From Paenibacillaceae bacterium ZCTH02-B3 (GTDB lineage: Bacteria > Bacillota > Bacilli > Paenibacillales > Paenibacillaceae), in assembly GCA_002159065.1 (NCBI GenBank), contig LZRV01000036.1, positions 1-34,149 of the forward strand: DNA of 34,149 nucleotides, written 5' to 3'. Position numbers and translations under genes: made by a program. Shown one piece after another: positions 11,896 to 20,251 of this stretch (position 1 is its first letter; each line of letters opens with the position of its first letter). The notes below the pieces were generated by a model. That model worked only from the letters and a program-made list of their open reading frames with translations, did not search any database and was not told where the DNA came from.

Positions 11896-12398
11896 CCAAC
11901 ATCACCCTGGAAGAGCGGCGCGAGCTGGAGCGGAACGTCATTTTGGGAACGGTGGAGCAGCTCAAGGGGTGGGTGCGCAGCAATTCGCTGTGGCCGCTGA
12001 CCTTCGGGCTGGCTTGCTGCGCCATTGAGATGATGGCCGCGGGCGCTCCCCATTACGACCTCGACCGCTTCGGCGTCATGTTCCGGGCGTCTCCGCGCCA
12101 GGCCGACGTCATGATCGTTTCCGGCACCGTCACGAAGAAGATGGCGCCGTTGCTCCGCCAGCTGTACGAGCAGATGCCCGAGCCCAAATGGGTGATCGCC
12201 ATGGGCTCCTGCGCGACGGCGGGCGGTCCTTATGTGCGCTCCTATTCCGTCGTCAAGGGCGTGGACCAGATCGTGCCCGTGGACGTGTACATTCCGGGTT
12301 GTCCGCCCAACCCGGCGGCGCTCATTTACGGCATCAACAAGCTGCAGGAGAAAATCCGCTACGAGGCGAAAACCGGGAAGCGGGTGACGGACGGATGA
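11880..12398 (+). CDS. nuoB: Complex I subunit B (terminal iron-sulfur cluster N2)
   Basis: Carries the 4Fe-4S cluster N2 that hands electrons to quinone. 172 residues. All four cluster ligands are visible: the tandem Cys46-Cys47 in LACCAIEMM, Cys111 in GSCA and Cys141 in PGCPPNP. The start ATG lies inside the end of nuoA (AAGGTG upstream). It ends in a 4-bp ATGA overlap with nuoC, implying coupled translation. Length matches the family core. Confidence 0.97.
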   Translation: MELDLANITLEERRELERNVILGTVEQLKGWVRSNSLWPLTFGLACCAIEMMAAGAPHYDLDRFGVMFRASPRQADVMIVSGTVTKKMAPLLRQLYEQMPEPKWVIAMGSCATAGGPYVRSYSVVKGVDQIVPVDVYIPGCPPNPAALIYGINKLQEKIRYEAKTGKRVTDG

Positions 12399-13360
12399 GC
12401 GAAGAGCAAAAGCAAAACGGCGCCGGACCCGCGGAGGGCGAGACGAAGGCGGAAGCCGCGCCGGAAGGCGCAAAGGCTCAAGTCCCGCCGGCGAAGACGG
12501 AGGGCGCGCCCCAATCCGGGGAAGCGCCGCAGGCTCCGCCGCAGCCGGCGGAGGCGCCGCAGCAGCCGGCGGCCCCCCAGCCGGGCGTCGAACCGAAGCA
12601 AACCTCGGGCGCGGCGCCGCAGCCCGCCGCCGAAACGCAGACGGCCGCCGGCGCGTCTCAGCCGGCCGCGCAGCAGCCGGCGGCCGCGGAGAAGCGTCCG
12701 CTGACCGATGAAGAGAAGGAAGCCCGGCGCCAGGCGGCCCTGGCGGCCCGGGCGGCGAAGCTGGCCGCGCAGGGCGGCGCGGCCGCAGGGGCCGCGGCGG
12801 GTGCGGCTGCCGGCGGACGGGCTGCTGCCCGAGGCGCCGCGGCGGCCGGAGGCGAAGGGAGCGAGGAGCCTCCCAAGCCTTCCCCGAACCAGCCGAAGCT
12901 GGACCGCGCCGTGCAGCTTCTGAAGGAACTGGTCGCGGAAGACGCGGTGGAAGAGGCTTCCCTCAACCCGTTCAACGACGACATGCCGACGCTGGTCATC
13001 CGCGGCGAGCACTGGCCGAAAGCCGCGGAAACGCTGCGCGACCATCCGGAGTTCGGGTTCCGGTACCTGCGGAACGTGGCCGGCGTCGACCACGAAACCC
13101 ACATGGAAGTCGTCTACCACCTGCTGAACATGGACAGCGGCGACACGTACTGCGTGAAAGTGCGCACCAACCGGGACAATCCTTCGGTGCCCTCGGTCGT
13201 GTCCGTCTGGAAGACGGCCGACTGGCAGGAGCGGGAAATCTACGACCTCCTGGGCATCGCGTTCCCCGGCCATCCGGATTTGCGCCGCATCATGCTGCCG
13301 GATGACTGGGTGGGCCATCCGCTGCGCAAAGACTACGTGCCGCTGGATCCGGAGGTGTGA
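12395..13360 (+). CDS. nuoC: Complex I subunit C with long Ala/Pro/Gln-rich N-terminal extension
   Basis: 321 residues in two parts. Residues 1-165 are low-complexity, dominated by Ala, Pro, Gln, Gly and Glu, with an Arg/Ala-rich amphipathic stretch ([20 protein letters not shown]) near 105-125. Residues 166-321 are the 30-kDa subunit domain, ending in the signature [20 protein letters not shown] followed by [18 protein letters not shown]. The domain packs against NuoD in the peripheral arm. The ATG at 12395 overlaps the nuoB stop by 4 bp, and the frame is continuous, so the extension is truly part of the reading frame. Extended NuoC proteins occur in other Bacillales lacking NuoEFG; the role of the extension is unknown. 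Confidence 0.93.
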   Translation: MSEEQKQNGAGPAEGETKAEAAPEGAKAQVPPAKTEGAPQSGEAPQAPPQPAEAPQQPAAPQPGVEPKQTSGAAPQPAAETQTAAGASQPAAQQPAAAEKRPLTDEEKEARRQAALAARAAKLAAQGGAAAGAAAGAAAGGRAAARGAAAAGGEGSEEPPKPSPNQPKLDRAVQLLKELVAEDAVEEASLNPFNDDMPTLVIRGEHWPKAAETLRDHPEFGFRYLRNVAGVDHETHMEVVYHLLNMDSGDTYCVKVRTNRDNPSVPSVVSVWKTADWQEREIYDLLGIAFPGHPDLRRIMLPDDWVGHPLRKDYVPLDPEV

Positions 13361-13364
13361 GCGC

Positions 13365-14465
13365 TTGATCCGAACCGAAGAGCTCCTGCTCAACGTAGGC
13401 CCCCAGCATCCGAGCACCCACGGCGTGCTGCGCGTCGTCGTCAAGCTGGACGGGGAAATCATCACCCACGTCGAGCCGGTGATCGGGTATCTCCACCGCG
13501 GAACGGAGAAGCTTGCGGAGAGCCTGAACTACACGCAGATCATTCCGTACACCGACCGGATGGACTACCTGTCGGCGATGACCAACAACTATGTCCTTTG
13601 CTACGCCGTGGAAAAAATGATGGGCATCGAGGTTCCGGAGCGCGCCGAGTTCCTCCGCCTCATCGTCATGGAACTGCAGCGCATCGCGAGCCACCTGGTC
13701 TGGTGGGGCACGTACCTCCTGGACATCGGGGCCCTCAGCCCGTTCCTGTTCGCGTTCAACGACCGGGAGCGCATCCTGCAGCTGTTCAACGAGCTGTGCG
13801 GAGCGCGCCTGACCTATAACTACATGCGCGTCGGCGGCGTCAAGTGGGACGCGCCGGAAGGCTGGATCGACAAGGTCAAGGCGTTCGTGAAGGACATGAA
13901 GTCGCGCCTGGACGAGTACCACAACCTGGTGAGCGGCAACGAGATCTTCCTCGCCCGCGTCAAGGGCATCGGCGCCTACGACGCCGAGACCGCCATCCAG
14001 TACGGCCTGTCGGGCGCGAATCTCCGCTGCACCGGCGTGAAGTGGGATTTGCGCAAAAACGAACCCTACTGCATCTACGACCGTTTCGACTTCGACATCC
14101 CCGTCGGCCAGAACGGCGACTGCTACGACCGCTATTACGTCCGGACGGAGGAGATCCGCCAGAGCCTGCGCATCCTGGAGCAGGCCCTGGAGCAGTTCCC
14201 GCCGGAAGGCGAGACGATGGGCAAGGTGCCGCGCGCCATCCGTCCGCCGGCGGGGGAAGTGTATGTCCGCATCGAGTCGCCGCGCGGGGAAATCGGGTGC
14301 TACATCGTTTCCAAGGGCAAGGCGGAGCCTTACCGTCTCAAGTTCCGCCGCCCGTCGTTTGTCAATCTGCAGATTTTGCCCAAACTGCTTGTGGGTGAAA
14401 GCATGACCAACCTGGTGACCATCCTCGGCGGCATCGACATCGTGCTCGGGGAGGTGGACTGCTGA
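13365..14465 (+). CDS. nuoD: Complex I subunit D (49-kDa, quinone site)
   Basis: Forms the quinone pocket with NuoB and NuoH. 366 residues. N-terminal NVGPQHPSTHGVLRVVVKLDGE with His15 and His19 is the conserved quinone-site loop; GYLHRGTEKLAE and the central LLDIGALSPFLFAFNDRE follow; the C-terminal segment ends ILGGIDIVLGEVDC. The start is TTG 13365, with GGAGGTGT (13351-13358) 6 nt upstream inside the end of nuoC. Its stop shares one base with the nuoH start (TGATG). Confidence 0.96.
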   Translation: MIRTEELLLNVGPQHPSTHGVLRVVVKLDGEIITHVEPVIGYLHRGTEKLAESLNYTQIIPYTDRMDYLSAMTNNYVLCYAVEKMMGIEVPERAEFLRLIVMELQRIASHLVWWGTYLLDIGALSPFLFAFNDRERILQLFNELCGARLTYNYMRVGGVKWDAPEGWIDKVKAFVKDMKSRLDEYHNLVSGNEIFLARVKGIGAYDAETAIQYGLSGANLRCTGVKWDLRKNEPYCIYDRFDFDIPVGQNGDCYDRYYVRTEEIRQSLRILEQALEQFPPEGETMGKVPRAIRPPAGEVYVRIESPRGEIGCYIVSKGKAEPYRLKFRRPSFVNLQILPKLLVGESMTNLVTILGGIDIVLGEVDC

Positions 14466-15481
14466 TGCAGTGGCTTTGGGACCAGCCCCTGAGCTGGATG
14501 AACGCCGCGTGGTTCACCCTGGGCGCGCTGTGCGTGCTGGGGATCGTCATCTTTTTCGTCACGTACGCCATCTATTTCGAGCGGAAAATCATCGGCTGGA
14601 TGCAGTTCCGCAAAGGTCCGAACAGGGTCGGTCCGTTCGGTCTCCTGCAGACGGTGGCCGACGTGGCGAAGTTGCTCCTCAAGGAAGACACCATTCCCGC
14701 CAAGGCGGACAAGGCCCTGTTCATCATGGCCCCGGCTTTGGCTTTCATTCCGTCGTTCGCCGCGCTGGCGATCATCCCGTACGGGATGAACCTGCAGTTC
14801 GCGGACGTGAACGTCGGCTTTCTGTATTATGTGGCCCTTTCGGGCGTCACCACCATCGCCATCGTCACCGCCGGCTGGGCGTCCAACAACAAGTACGCCC
14901 TGCTGGGCGGCATGCGCTCGGCCGCGCAGATGATCAGCTACGAGGTGCCCCTCGTCATCTCCGTCGTCGGCGTCGCGATGATGACGGGCAGCCTCAACCT
15001 GCGGGAGATCGTGCTGGCGCAGGAAGGGTATTTCTGGAACTGGAACTTCCTGCCGCAAATCATCGGCTTTGTCGTCTTCCTGGTGTCCGCGCTCGCCGAG
15101 CTGAACCGGACGCCTTTCGACCTGCCGGAAGCGGAATCGGAACTCGTCGCGGGTTATCATACGGAGTACAGCGGCTTCCGGTTCGCTTTTTTCATGCTGG
15201 CCGAGTACGTGTACCTGTACGCCATCGCCTGCCTGACGACGATCCTGTTCCTGGGCGGCTGGAATCCGCCGCTGCCGCAGCTTGCCTTCATTCCGGGGAT
15301 CGTCTGGTTCATCCTGAAATTCCTGGCCGTCGTGTTCTTCGTGTTCTGGGTCCGAGCCACGTTCCCGCGCCTCCGGGTTGACCAGCTGATGGGACTGGCG
15401 TGGAAGGCGCTCTTGCCGCTGGCCATGCTGAACATCTTCATCACGGCCGCGGGCATCCATTGGTTCGGATGGGGGGGTTGA
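14465..15481 (+). CDS. nuoH: Complex I subunit H
   Basis: Membrane subunit connecting the quinone pocket to the proton-pumping arm. 338 residues with about eight transmembrane helices. Conserved pieces include YFERKIIGWMQFRKGPNRVGPFGLLQTVADVAKLLLKED near the N-terminus, the acidic loop ELNRTPFDLPEAESELVAGYHTEYSG (Glu/Asp-rich quinone-chamber loop) and WVRATFPRLRVDQLMGLAWKALLPLA near the C-terminus. All are intact. Confidence 0.97.
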   Translation: MQWLWDQPLSWMNAAWFTLGALCVLGIVIFFVTYAIYFERKIIGWMQFRKGPNRVGPFGLLQTVADVAKLLLKEDTIPAKADKALFIMAPALAFIPSFAALAIIPYGMNLQFADVNVGFLYYVALSGVTTIAIVTAGWASNNKYALLGGMRSAAQMISYEVPLVISVVGVAMMTGSLNLREIVLAQEGYFWNWNFLPQIIGFVVFLVSALAELNRTPFDLPEAESELVAGYHTEYSGFRFAFFMLAEYVYLYAIACLTTILFLGGWNPPLPQLAFIPGIVWFILKFLAVVFFVFWVRATFPRLRVDQLMGLAWKALLPLAMLNIFITAAGIHWFGWGG

Positions 15482-15485
15482 GAGC

Positions 15486-15932
15486 ATGATCGGAATGATG
15501 AAAGGCCTCGGCGTCACGCTGAAGACGCTGGGCACCCGCAAGTCCACCTACAAGTATCCGGACGAGCCGATCGTGATGCCCGACCGGTTTCGCGGCATCC
15601 AGCATTTCGACCCGGACAAGTGCATCGTGTGTTTCCAGTGCGCGCGCATCTGTCCGACGCAATGCATCACGATGAGCGGCAAGCCGAATCCGGATCCGGA
15701 GAAAAAGGGCAGGGTCATCGACACCTACGACATCAATTTCGAGATCTGCATCCTGTGCGATCTCTGCACCGAGGTGTGTCCGACCGAGGCGATCGTGATG
15801 ACGAACAACTTCGAGCTGGCCGCCTACAGCCGGGATGAGCTGTTCAAGGACCGCGTCTGGCTGCAGGAGAACAACACGAACGTCCGCAAGGACAACAACA
15901 ACATCGGTGCGCCGAAAGGAGGCGCCAAATAA
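15486..15932 (+). CDS. nuoI: Complex I subunit I (two 4Fe-4S clusters)
   Basis: Ferredoxin-like subunit carrying clusters N6a and N6b. 148 residues. The two CxxCxxCxxxC motifs are complete: Cys46/49/52/56 (CIVCFQCARIC) and Cys88/91/94/98 (CILCDLCTEVC). In an enzyme without NuoEFG this subunit is a plausible entry point for electrons from a ferredoxin-like donor. The C-terminal tail is Asn/Lys-rich (NNTNVRKDNNNIGAPKGGAK) and hydrophilic. It starts 4 bp after nuoH. Confidence 0.97.
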   Translation: MIGMMKGLGVTLKTLGTRKSTYKYPDEPIVMPDRFRGIQHFDPDKCIVCFQCARICPTQCITMSGKPNPDPEKKGRVIDTYDINFEICILCDLCTEVCPTEAIVMTNNFELAAYSRDELFKDRVWLQENNTNVRKDNNNIGAPKGGAK

Positions 15933-15935
15933 GCC

Positions 15936-16463
15936 GTGTTCGGTCTGAACCTCGACATCACCGGCGAACTGGCAGCCTTTTTCATCCTGGCGGTGTGCGC
16001 GATCACGGGAGCGGTCATGGCCCTCAACCTGACGCGCGTCATCCATTCGGTGCTGTCCCTCGCCTTCACCTTCATCTCGCTGGCGGGCCTGTACGTGCTC
16101 CTGGGCGCGGAATTCGCCGCCTTCGTCCAGGTGCTCGTCTACGTCGGCGCGGTGACGATCCTGATGATCTTCGGGATCATGATGACGCGGCACGACCACG
16201 AGTCGCAGGAGCGGCAGAGGCCGCTGACGGAAGCCCTGGCCGGCATCGGGTGCCTTGCGCTGTTCGGCATCCTGTTCTTCACCATCCGAGGCACGGATTT
16301 TCCGGCGCCGGCGGGCGCGCTGCCGGAGGACAACGTGGGCGAGCTCGGGCGGCTGATTTTCTCGGGCTTCGCCATACCCTTTGAGCTGATGTCGGTGCTT
16401 CTCACCGTGGCGTTCGTCGGCGCGGTGATGCTCGCCCGGCGCGAGGAGGACGATCTGCCGTGA
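15936..16463 (+). CDS. nuoJ: Complex I subunit J
   Basis: Membrane subunit of the proton-pumping arm. 175 residues with five hydrophobic helices; the conserved helix 3 region [23 protein letters not shown] (about 66-88) contains the pi-bulge segment typical of NuoJ. Start GTG 15936 is 3 bp after the nuoI stop, with AAAGGAGG (15915-15922) inside the nuoI end. The last codons overlap nuoK by 4 bp (GTGA). Confidence 0.95.
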   Translation: MFGLNLDITGELAAFFILAVCAITGAVMALNLTRVIHSVLSLAFTFISLAGLYVLLGAEFAAFVQVLVYVGAVTILMIFGIMMTRHDHESQERQRPLTEALAGIGCLALFGILFFTIRGTDFPAPAGALPEDNVGELGRLIFSGFAIPFELMSVLLTVAFVGAVMLARREEDDLP

Positions 16464-16768
16464 CGCTGCTCGGCTCCTATCTCACGCTGGCCGCCGTGCT
16501 GTTCTGTCTCGGGCTGTACGGCGTGCTGACGAAACGCAACGCCATTGTCGTGCTTCTGTCGCTGGAGCTCATGCTGAACGCGGTGAACCTGAACCTGATC
16601 GCGTTTTCGAAATACGGCATGATCCCGTCGCTGACCGGCCACGTCTTCACGCTGTTCACCATCTCGGTCGCCGCGGCCGAGGCGGCGGTCGGCGTCGCCA
16701 TCCTGATCGTCTTCTACCGTCGCCGGGTGACGGTGAACGTGGACGAATTCGACGAGTTGAGGAGGTAA
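16460..16768 (+). CDS. nuoK: Complex I subunit K
   Basis: Three-helix membrane subunit of the proton path. 102 residues, the usual length. The two buried carboxylates important for proton transfer are present: Glu36 ([13 protein letters not shown]) and Glu74 ([12 protein letters not shown]). Start is GTG overlapping the nuoJ stop as GTGA, indicating coupled translation. Confidence 0.96.
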   Translation: MTLLGSYLTLAAVLFCLGLYGVLTKRNAIVVLLSLELMLNAVNLNLIAFSKYGMIPSLTGHVFTLFTISVAAAEAAVGVAILIVFYRRRVTVNVDEFDELRR

Positions 16769-16772
16769 AGGC

Positions 16773-18641
16773 ATGGCAACGGTATTTGCGGCATATGCCT
16801 GGCTCGTTCCCGCGCTTCCGCTCGCCGCTTTCGCCCTGCTGACCGCCTTCGGCAGGAGCCTGCGGACGACGGGAGCCTGGGTCGCCATCCTCGCCTCCCT
16901 CGGCTCCCTGGCGCTCGCCCTGCTGATCGCCGGCGAACGGCTGGCGGGGGCGGAGGATTACAGCCAATCCTTCAACTGGCTGGCGTTTGGAACGGCGACG
17001 CTCTCCGTCGGCATCGACGTGACCAACCTGACGTCGCTGATGATGGTGGTCGTGACGGTCGTCGGATTCCTCGTCAACGTGTATTCCTACGGCTACATGC
17101 GGGACGACGAACGGATGACCGTGTTTTACGCCTACGTGTCCCTCTTCCTGGCGTCGATGCTGGGCCTGGTGCTGGCGGACAACCTGCTCATGCTCTACAT
17201 CTTCTGGGAACTGGTCGGCGTCTGTTCGTTCCTGTTGATCGGTTTCTGGTACCACAAGCCGGAAGCCCGCGACGCGGCGAAGAAGGCGTTCATCGTCACG
17301 CGTGTGGGCGACCTTGGCCTGCTGATCGCCGTGCTGCTTCTGTTCTGGTACATGCCGGGACACGCGCTGGATTTCACGAGCATCGGCAATGTGTTCGGCA
17401 ATGACGGCGGCGCCATCTCCGCCGGAATCACGACGCTGATCGCGCTGCTCATCTTCCTCGGCGCCGTCGGCAAGTCGGGCCAATTCCCGCTGCACGTCTG
17501 GCTTCCGGACGCGATGGAAGGCCCGACGCCGATCAGCGCCCTCATCCACGCGGCCACCATGGTCGCGGCGGGCGTGTTCCTCGTGGCGCGCACCTTCGTG
17601 ATCTTCGAGGCCTCGCCGGCGGCCATGGCCACGGTGGCGGCCATCGGCGCGTTCACGGCGATTTTCGCGGCGACGATCGCCCTGGCGCAAAACGACATCA
17701 AGCGCGTGCTGGCCTATTCCACCGTCAGCCAGCTGGGCTACATGATGCTGGGCCTTGGCGTCGGCTCGGTGGTGGCGGGCATGTTCCACCTGTTCACGCA
17801 CGCGTTTTTCAAGGCTCTCCTGTTCCTGGCCGCGGGCAGCGTGATCCATGCGGTACATACGCAGGACATCCGCGAAATGGGCGGCCTCGGAAGCCGCATG
17901 AAGACGACGGCCTGGACCTTCGGCATCGGCGCCCTGGCCCTGGCGGGCATCCCGCCGCTGGCGGGCTTCTGGTCGAAGGACGCCATCCTGGCCGCCGCGC
18001 TGGAACGGAATCCGCTATTGTTTGTGGTGGGCGCGGTGACGGCGTTCCTGACCGCCCTGTACATGTCGCGCCTGTTCTACATGGTCTTTGCGGGCAAACC
18101 GAAGGACGACTCGCACGCGCACGCCCACGAATCGCCGGCGGTCATGACGGCGCCCCTCGTCGTGCTCGCGGCGCTGTCGGTGATTGCGGGCTTCGTGGAG
18201 ACGCCCTGGTACGGCTGGTTCGGCGAGTGGCTCACCGGCGAAGCGGCCCATCACGCCGGGTACCTGGCGATGATCGTGGCGACGGCGGCCGGGCTGCTCG
18301 GGCTCTACCTGGGCTGGCTGATCTGGCAAAAGGGAACCATCGACAGGAAGGCGCTCGCCGCCCGGATGCCCGGGCTGGTGCGGGTGCTGGAACGGAAATA
18401 TTATATCGACGAGTTCTACGACCTGGTGTTCGTGCGGTCGCTTCGCCGGCTCGGTTACGTGCTGCGGGCGATTGACGGCCTGGTGGTGGACGGCGCCGTC
18501 CGGCTGGTCGCGGTCACGGCCCAGGCCGTCGGCAGGCTGAATACGCGCATGCAGAGCGGGCAGCTGCAGGGATACCTGCTGGCCGCCGTATTCAGCGTGG
18601 TCATCCTCGTGCTGGCGGTGGCCGGAAGGAGGTTGTGGTAA
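16773..18641 (+). CDS. nuoL: Complex I subunit L (antiporter-like)
   Basis: Largest proton-pumping subunit, with the long lateral helix along the membrane arm. 622 residues with about 16 transmembrane helices. The antiporter-family core is evident: LLMLYIFWELVGVCSFLLIGFWY (key Glu in the fifth helix), GKSGQFPLHVWLPDAMEGPTPISALIHAATMVAAGVFLVAR (conserved Lys/His helices 7-8) and LGYMMLGLGVGSVVAGMFHLFTHAFFKALLFLAAGSVIH. A His-rich segment (DDSHAHAHESP) lies in a loop near residue 450. The start ATG follows GAGGAGGTAAAGGC. Confidence 0.97.
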   Translation: MATVFAAYAWLVPALPLAAFALLTAFGRSLRTTGAWVAILASLGSLALALLIAGERLAGAEDYSQSFNWLAFGTATLSVGIDVTNLTSLMMVVVTVVGFLVNVYSYGYMRDDERMTVFYAYVSLFLASMLGLVLADNLLMLYIFWELVGVCSFLLIGFWYHKPEARDAAKKAFIVTRVGDLGLLIAVLLLFWYMPGHALDFTSIGNVFGNDGGAISAGITTLIALLIFLGAVGKSGQFPLHVWLPDAMEGPTPISALIHAATMVAAGVFLVARTFVIFEASPAAMATVAAIGAFTAIFAATIALAQNDIKRVLAYSTVSQLGYMMLGLGVGSVVAGMFHLFTHAFFKALLFLAAGSVIHAVHTQDIREMGGLGSRMKTTAWTFGIGALALAGIPPLAGFWSKDAILAAALERNPLLFVVGAVTAFLTALYMSRLFYMVFAGKPKDDSHAHAHESPAVMTAPLVVLAALSVIAGFVETPWYGWFGEWLTGEAAHHAGYLAMIVATAAGLLGLYLGWLIWQKGTIDRKALAARMPGLVRVLERKYYIDEFYDLVFVRSLRRLGYVLRAIDGLVVDGAVRLVAVTAQAVGRLNTRMQSGQLQGYLLAAVFSVVILVLAVAGRRLW

Positions 18642-20248
18642 TGCTCGAGGCGATTCCCGTGCTGTCGCTGATCACCTGGATCCCCCTTGCCGGCGCCCTG
18701 CTCATGATCCTGCTGCCGACGAGGAACGCCCGCGCGCTGCGGTGGGTGGCCGGCCTGTTCACCGCCGTGCCGCTTGTCCTCGCCATCTGGCTGTATGCGG
18801 AGTACAAGCCGGCGATCGGCGGCAGGCCCTATGAGGAGGCGTACACCTGGCTGACGGTGCCGCTGAGCCGGGCCGGGGCGGAAGGCATCGCCTCCCTGGA
18901 GCTGGCGTTCGACTACCTGATGGGCGTCGACGGGCTGTCGTTGCCGCTGACGCTGCTCACCGGGATCGTGTCCATGATGGCGCTTCTCGCGTCGGTGCAC
19001 ATCCGCAAGCGGTGGAAGACGTTCTACGTGCTGTTTCTGCTCCTGCAGACGGGCATGTACGGCGTGTTTCTCACCCGCGACGTCGTCTGGTTCTTCATTT
19101 TCTTCGAACTGACGCTCATCCCCGCCTTCTTCCTGATCGGCATCTGGGGCCTGGAAGGCCGGGAAAAGGCGGCCAACCGGTTCCTCGTTTACAACGGCGT
19201 CGGTTCGGCGCTCATGCTGCTGGCTTTCCTCATGCTGGTGGCGACGGCCGGTTTCACCGCGACGCCCGGAGCGGGCGGGGACGCGCTCCGCTTCAGCGGA
19301 AGCTATGACGTGCTGCTGGCGAACCTGTCGGGTTCCGGTTCGCAGTCCATGCTGGCTTCGGACCCGATCTTCCAGCTGTCGGACGGAATGAGATGGGCGG
19401 CGTTCGTGCTGCTGGTCATCGCTTTCGGCATCAAGCTGCCGATGTTCCCGTTCCACACCTGGATGCTGCGGGTCCACGCCGAGGCTCCGCCGTCCATCGT
19501 CATGGTGCACGCCGGGGTGCTCCTCAAGATGGGCGCCTACGGCCTGATCCGGTTCGCGGCGCAGCTGTTCCCGGCCGAACTGCGGGAGGCCGCGGATGTT
19601 CTCGCGGTGCTCGGCGTCGTCGGGATTCTGTACGGCGCGGTCCTGGCCTTCGTGCAAAAGGAATTCCGGCTGCTGCTCGCCTATTCCAGCGTGAGCCATA
19701 TGGGCATCGTGCTGCTCGGGGTCGCGTCGCTGAACGACGTCGGGCTCACCGGGGCCGTCTTCCAGGCGGTGTCCCACGGGCTCATCGCGGCGCTGCTTTT
19801 CCTCATCGTCGGCAGCCTGTACGAACGGACGGGCACGACGCGGATCGACGAGCTGGGGGGACTGGCGAAGAGCGTGCCGTTCATGTCGGGCATCCTCCTC
19901 ACCGCCGGTCTCGCGAACCTCGGCCTGCCGGGGCTTTCCGGGTTCGTGGGCGAATTCCTCAGCTTCCTCGGCCTGTTCGAGTCGATGAAGGTGCTGACCG
20001 TATTCGGGGTGCTCGGCGTGCTGCTGTCCGCCGCGTATATGCTGCGGGGCGTCATGTCCATTACCTTCGGTCCGCAGTCTCCGCGCTACGACGGCATCAA
20101 GGAAGCGCGGTTCGTCGAGGCTTTGCCGATGGTCGCGCTGGTGGCGCTCATCGTGCTGCTCGGCGTTTATCCTTCCCTGCTGACCGGCCCGATGCAGCCC
20201 AGTTTCGATCCGCTCGTTGAAGCGTTCAAATCCGGGGTAGGAGGGTGA
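18641..20248 (+). CDS. nuoM: Complex I subunit M (antiporter-like)
   Basis: Proton-pumping membrane subunit. 535 residues with about 14 transmembrane helices. Core motifs: VWFFIFFELTLIPAFFLIGIWG (conserved Glu), AFGIKLPMFPFHTWMLRVHAEAPPSIVMVHAGVLLKMGAYGLIRF, and LAYSSVSHMGIVLLG. The ATG at 18641 shares one base with the nuoL stop (TAATG); GGAAGGAGG (18624-18632) is 8 nt before it, whereas the in-frame GTG at 18635 would be only 2 nt away. Confidence 0.97.
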   Translation: MLEAIPVLSLITWIPLAGALLMILLPTRNARALRWVAGLFTAVPLVLAIWLYAEYKPAIGGRPYEEAYTWLTVPLSRAGAEGIASLELAFDYLMGVDGLSLPLTLLTGIVSMMALLASVHIRKRWKTFYVLFLLLQTGMYGVFLTRDVVWFFIFFELTLIPAFFLIGIWGLEGREKAANRFLVYNGVGSALMLLAFLMLVATAGFTATPGAGGDALRFSGSYDVLLANLSGSGSQSMLASDPIFQLSDGMRWAAFVLLVIAFGIKLPMFPFHTWMLRVHAEAPPSIVMVHAGVLLKMGAYGLIRFAAQLFPAELREAADVLAVLGVVGILYGAVLAFVQKEFRLLLAYSSVSHMGIVLLGVASLNDVGLTGAVFQAVSHGLIAALLFLIVGSLYERTGTTRIDELGGLAKSVPFMSGILLTAGLANLGLPGLSGFVGEFLSFLGLFESMKVLTVFGVLGVLLSAAYMLRGVMSITFGPQSPRYDGIKEARFVEALPMVALVALIVLLGVYPSLLTGPMQPSFDPLVEAFKSGVGG

Positions 20249-20251
20249 ACC

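Noticed and set aside
12395..12889. Frameshift or fusion artefact creating the NuoC extension
   Set aside because: The frame is continuous, the ATG overlaps the nuoB stop in the typical ATGA arrangement, and low-complexity extensions on NuoC are known in related bacteria.
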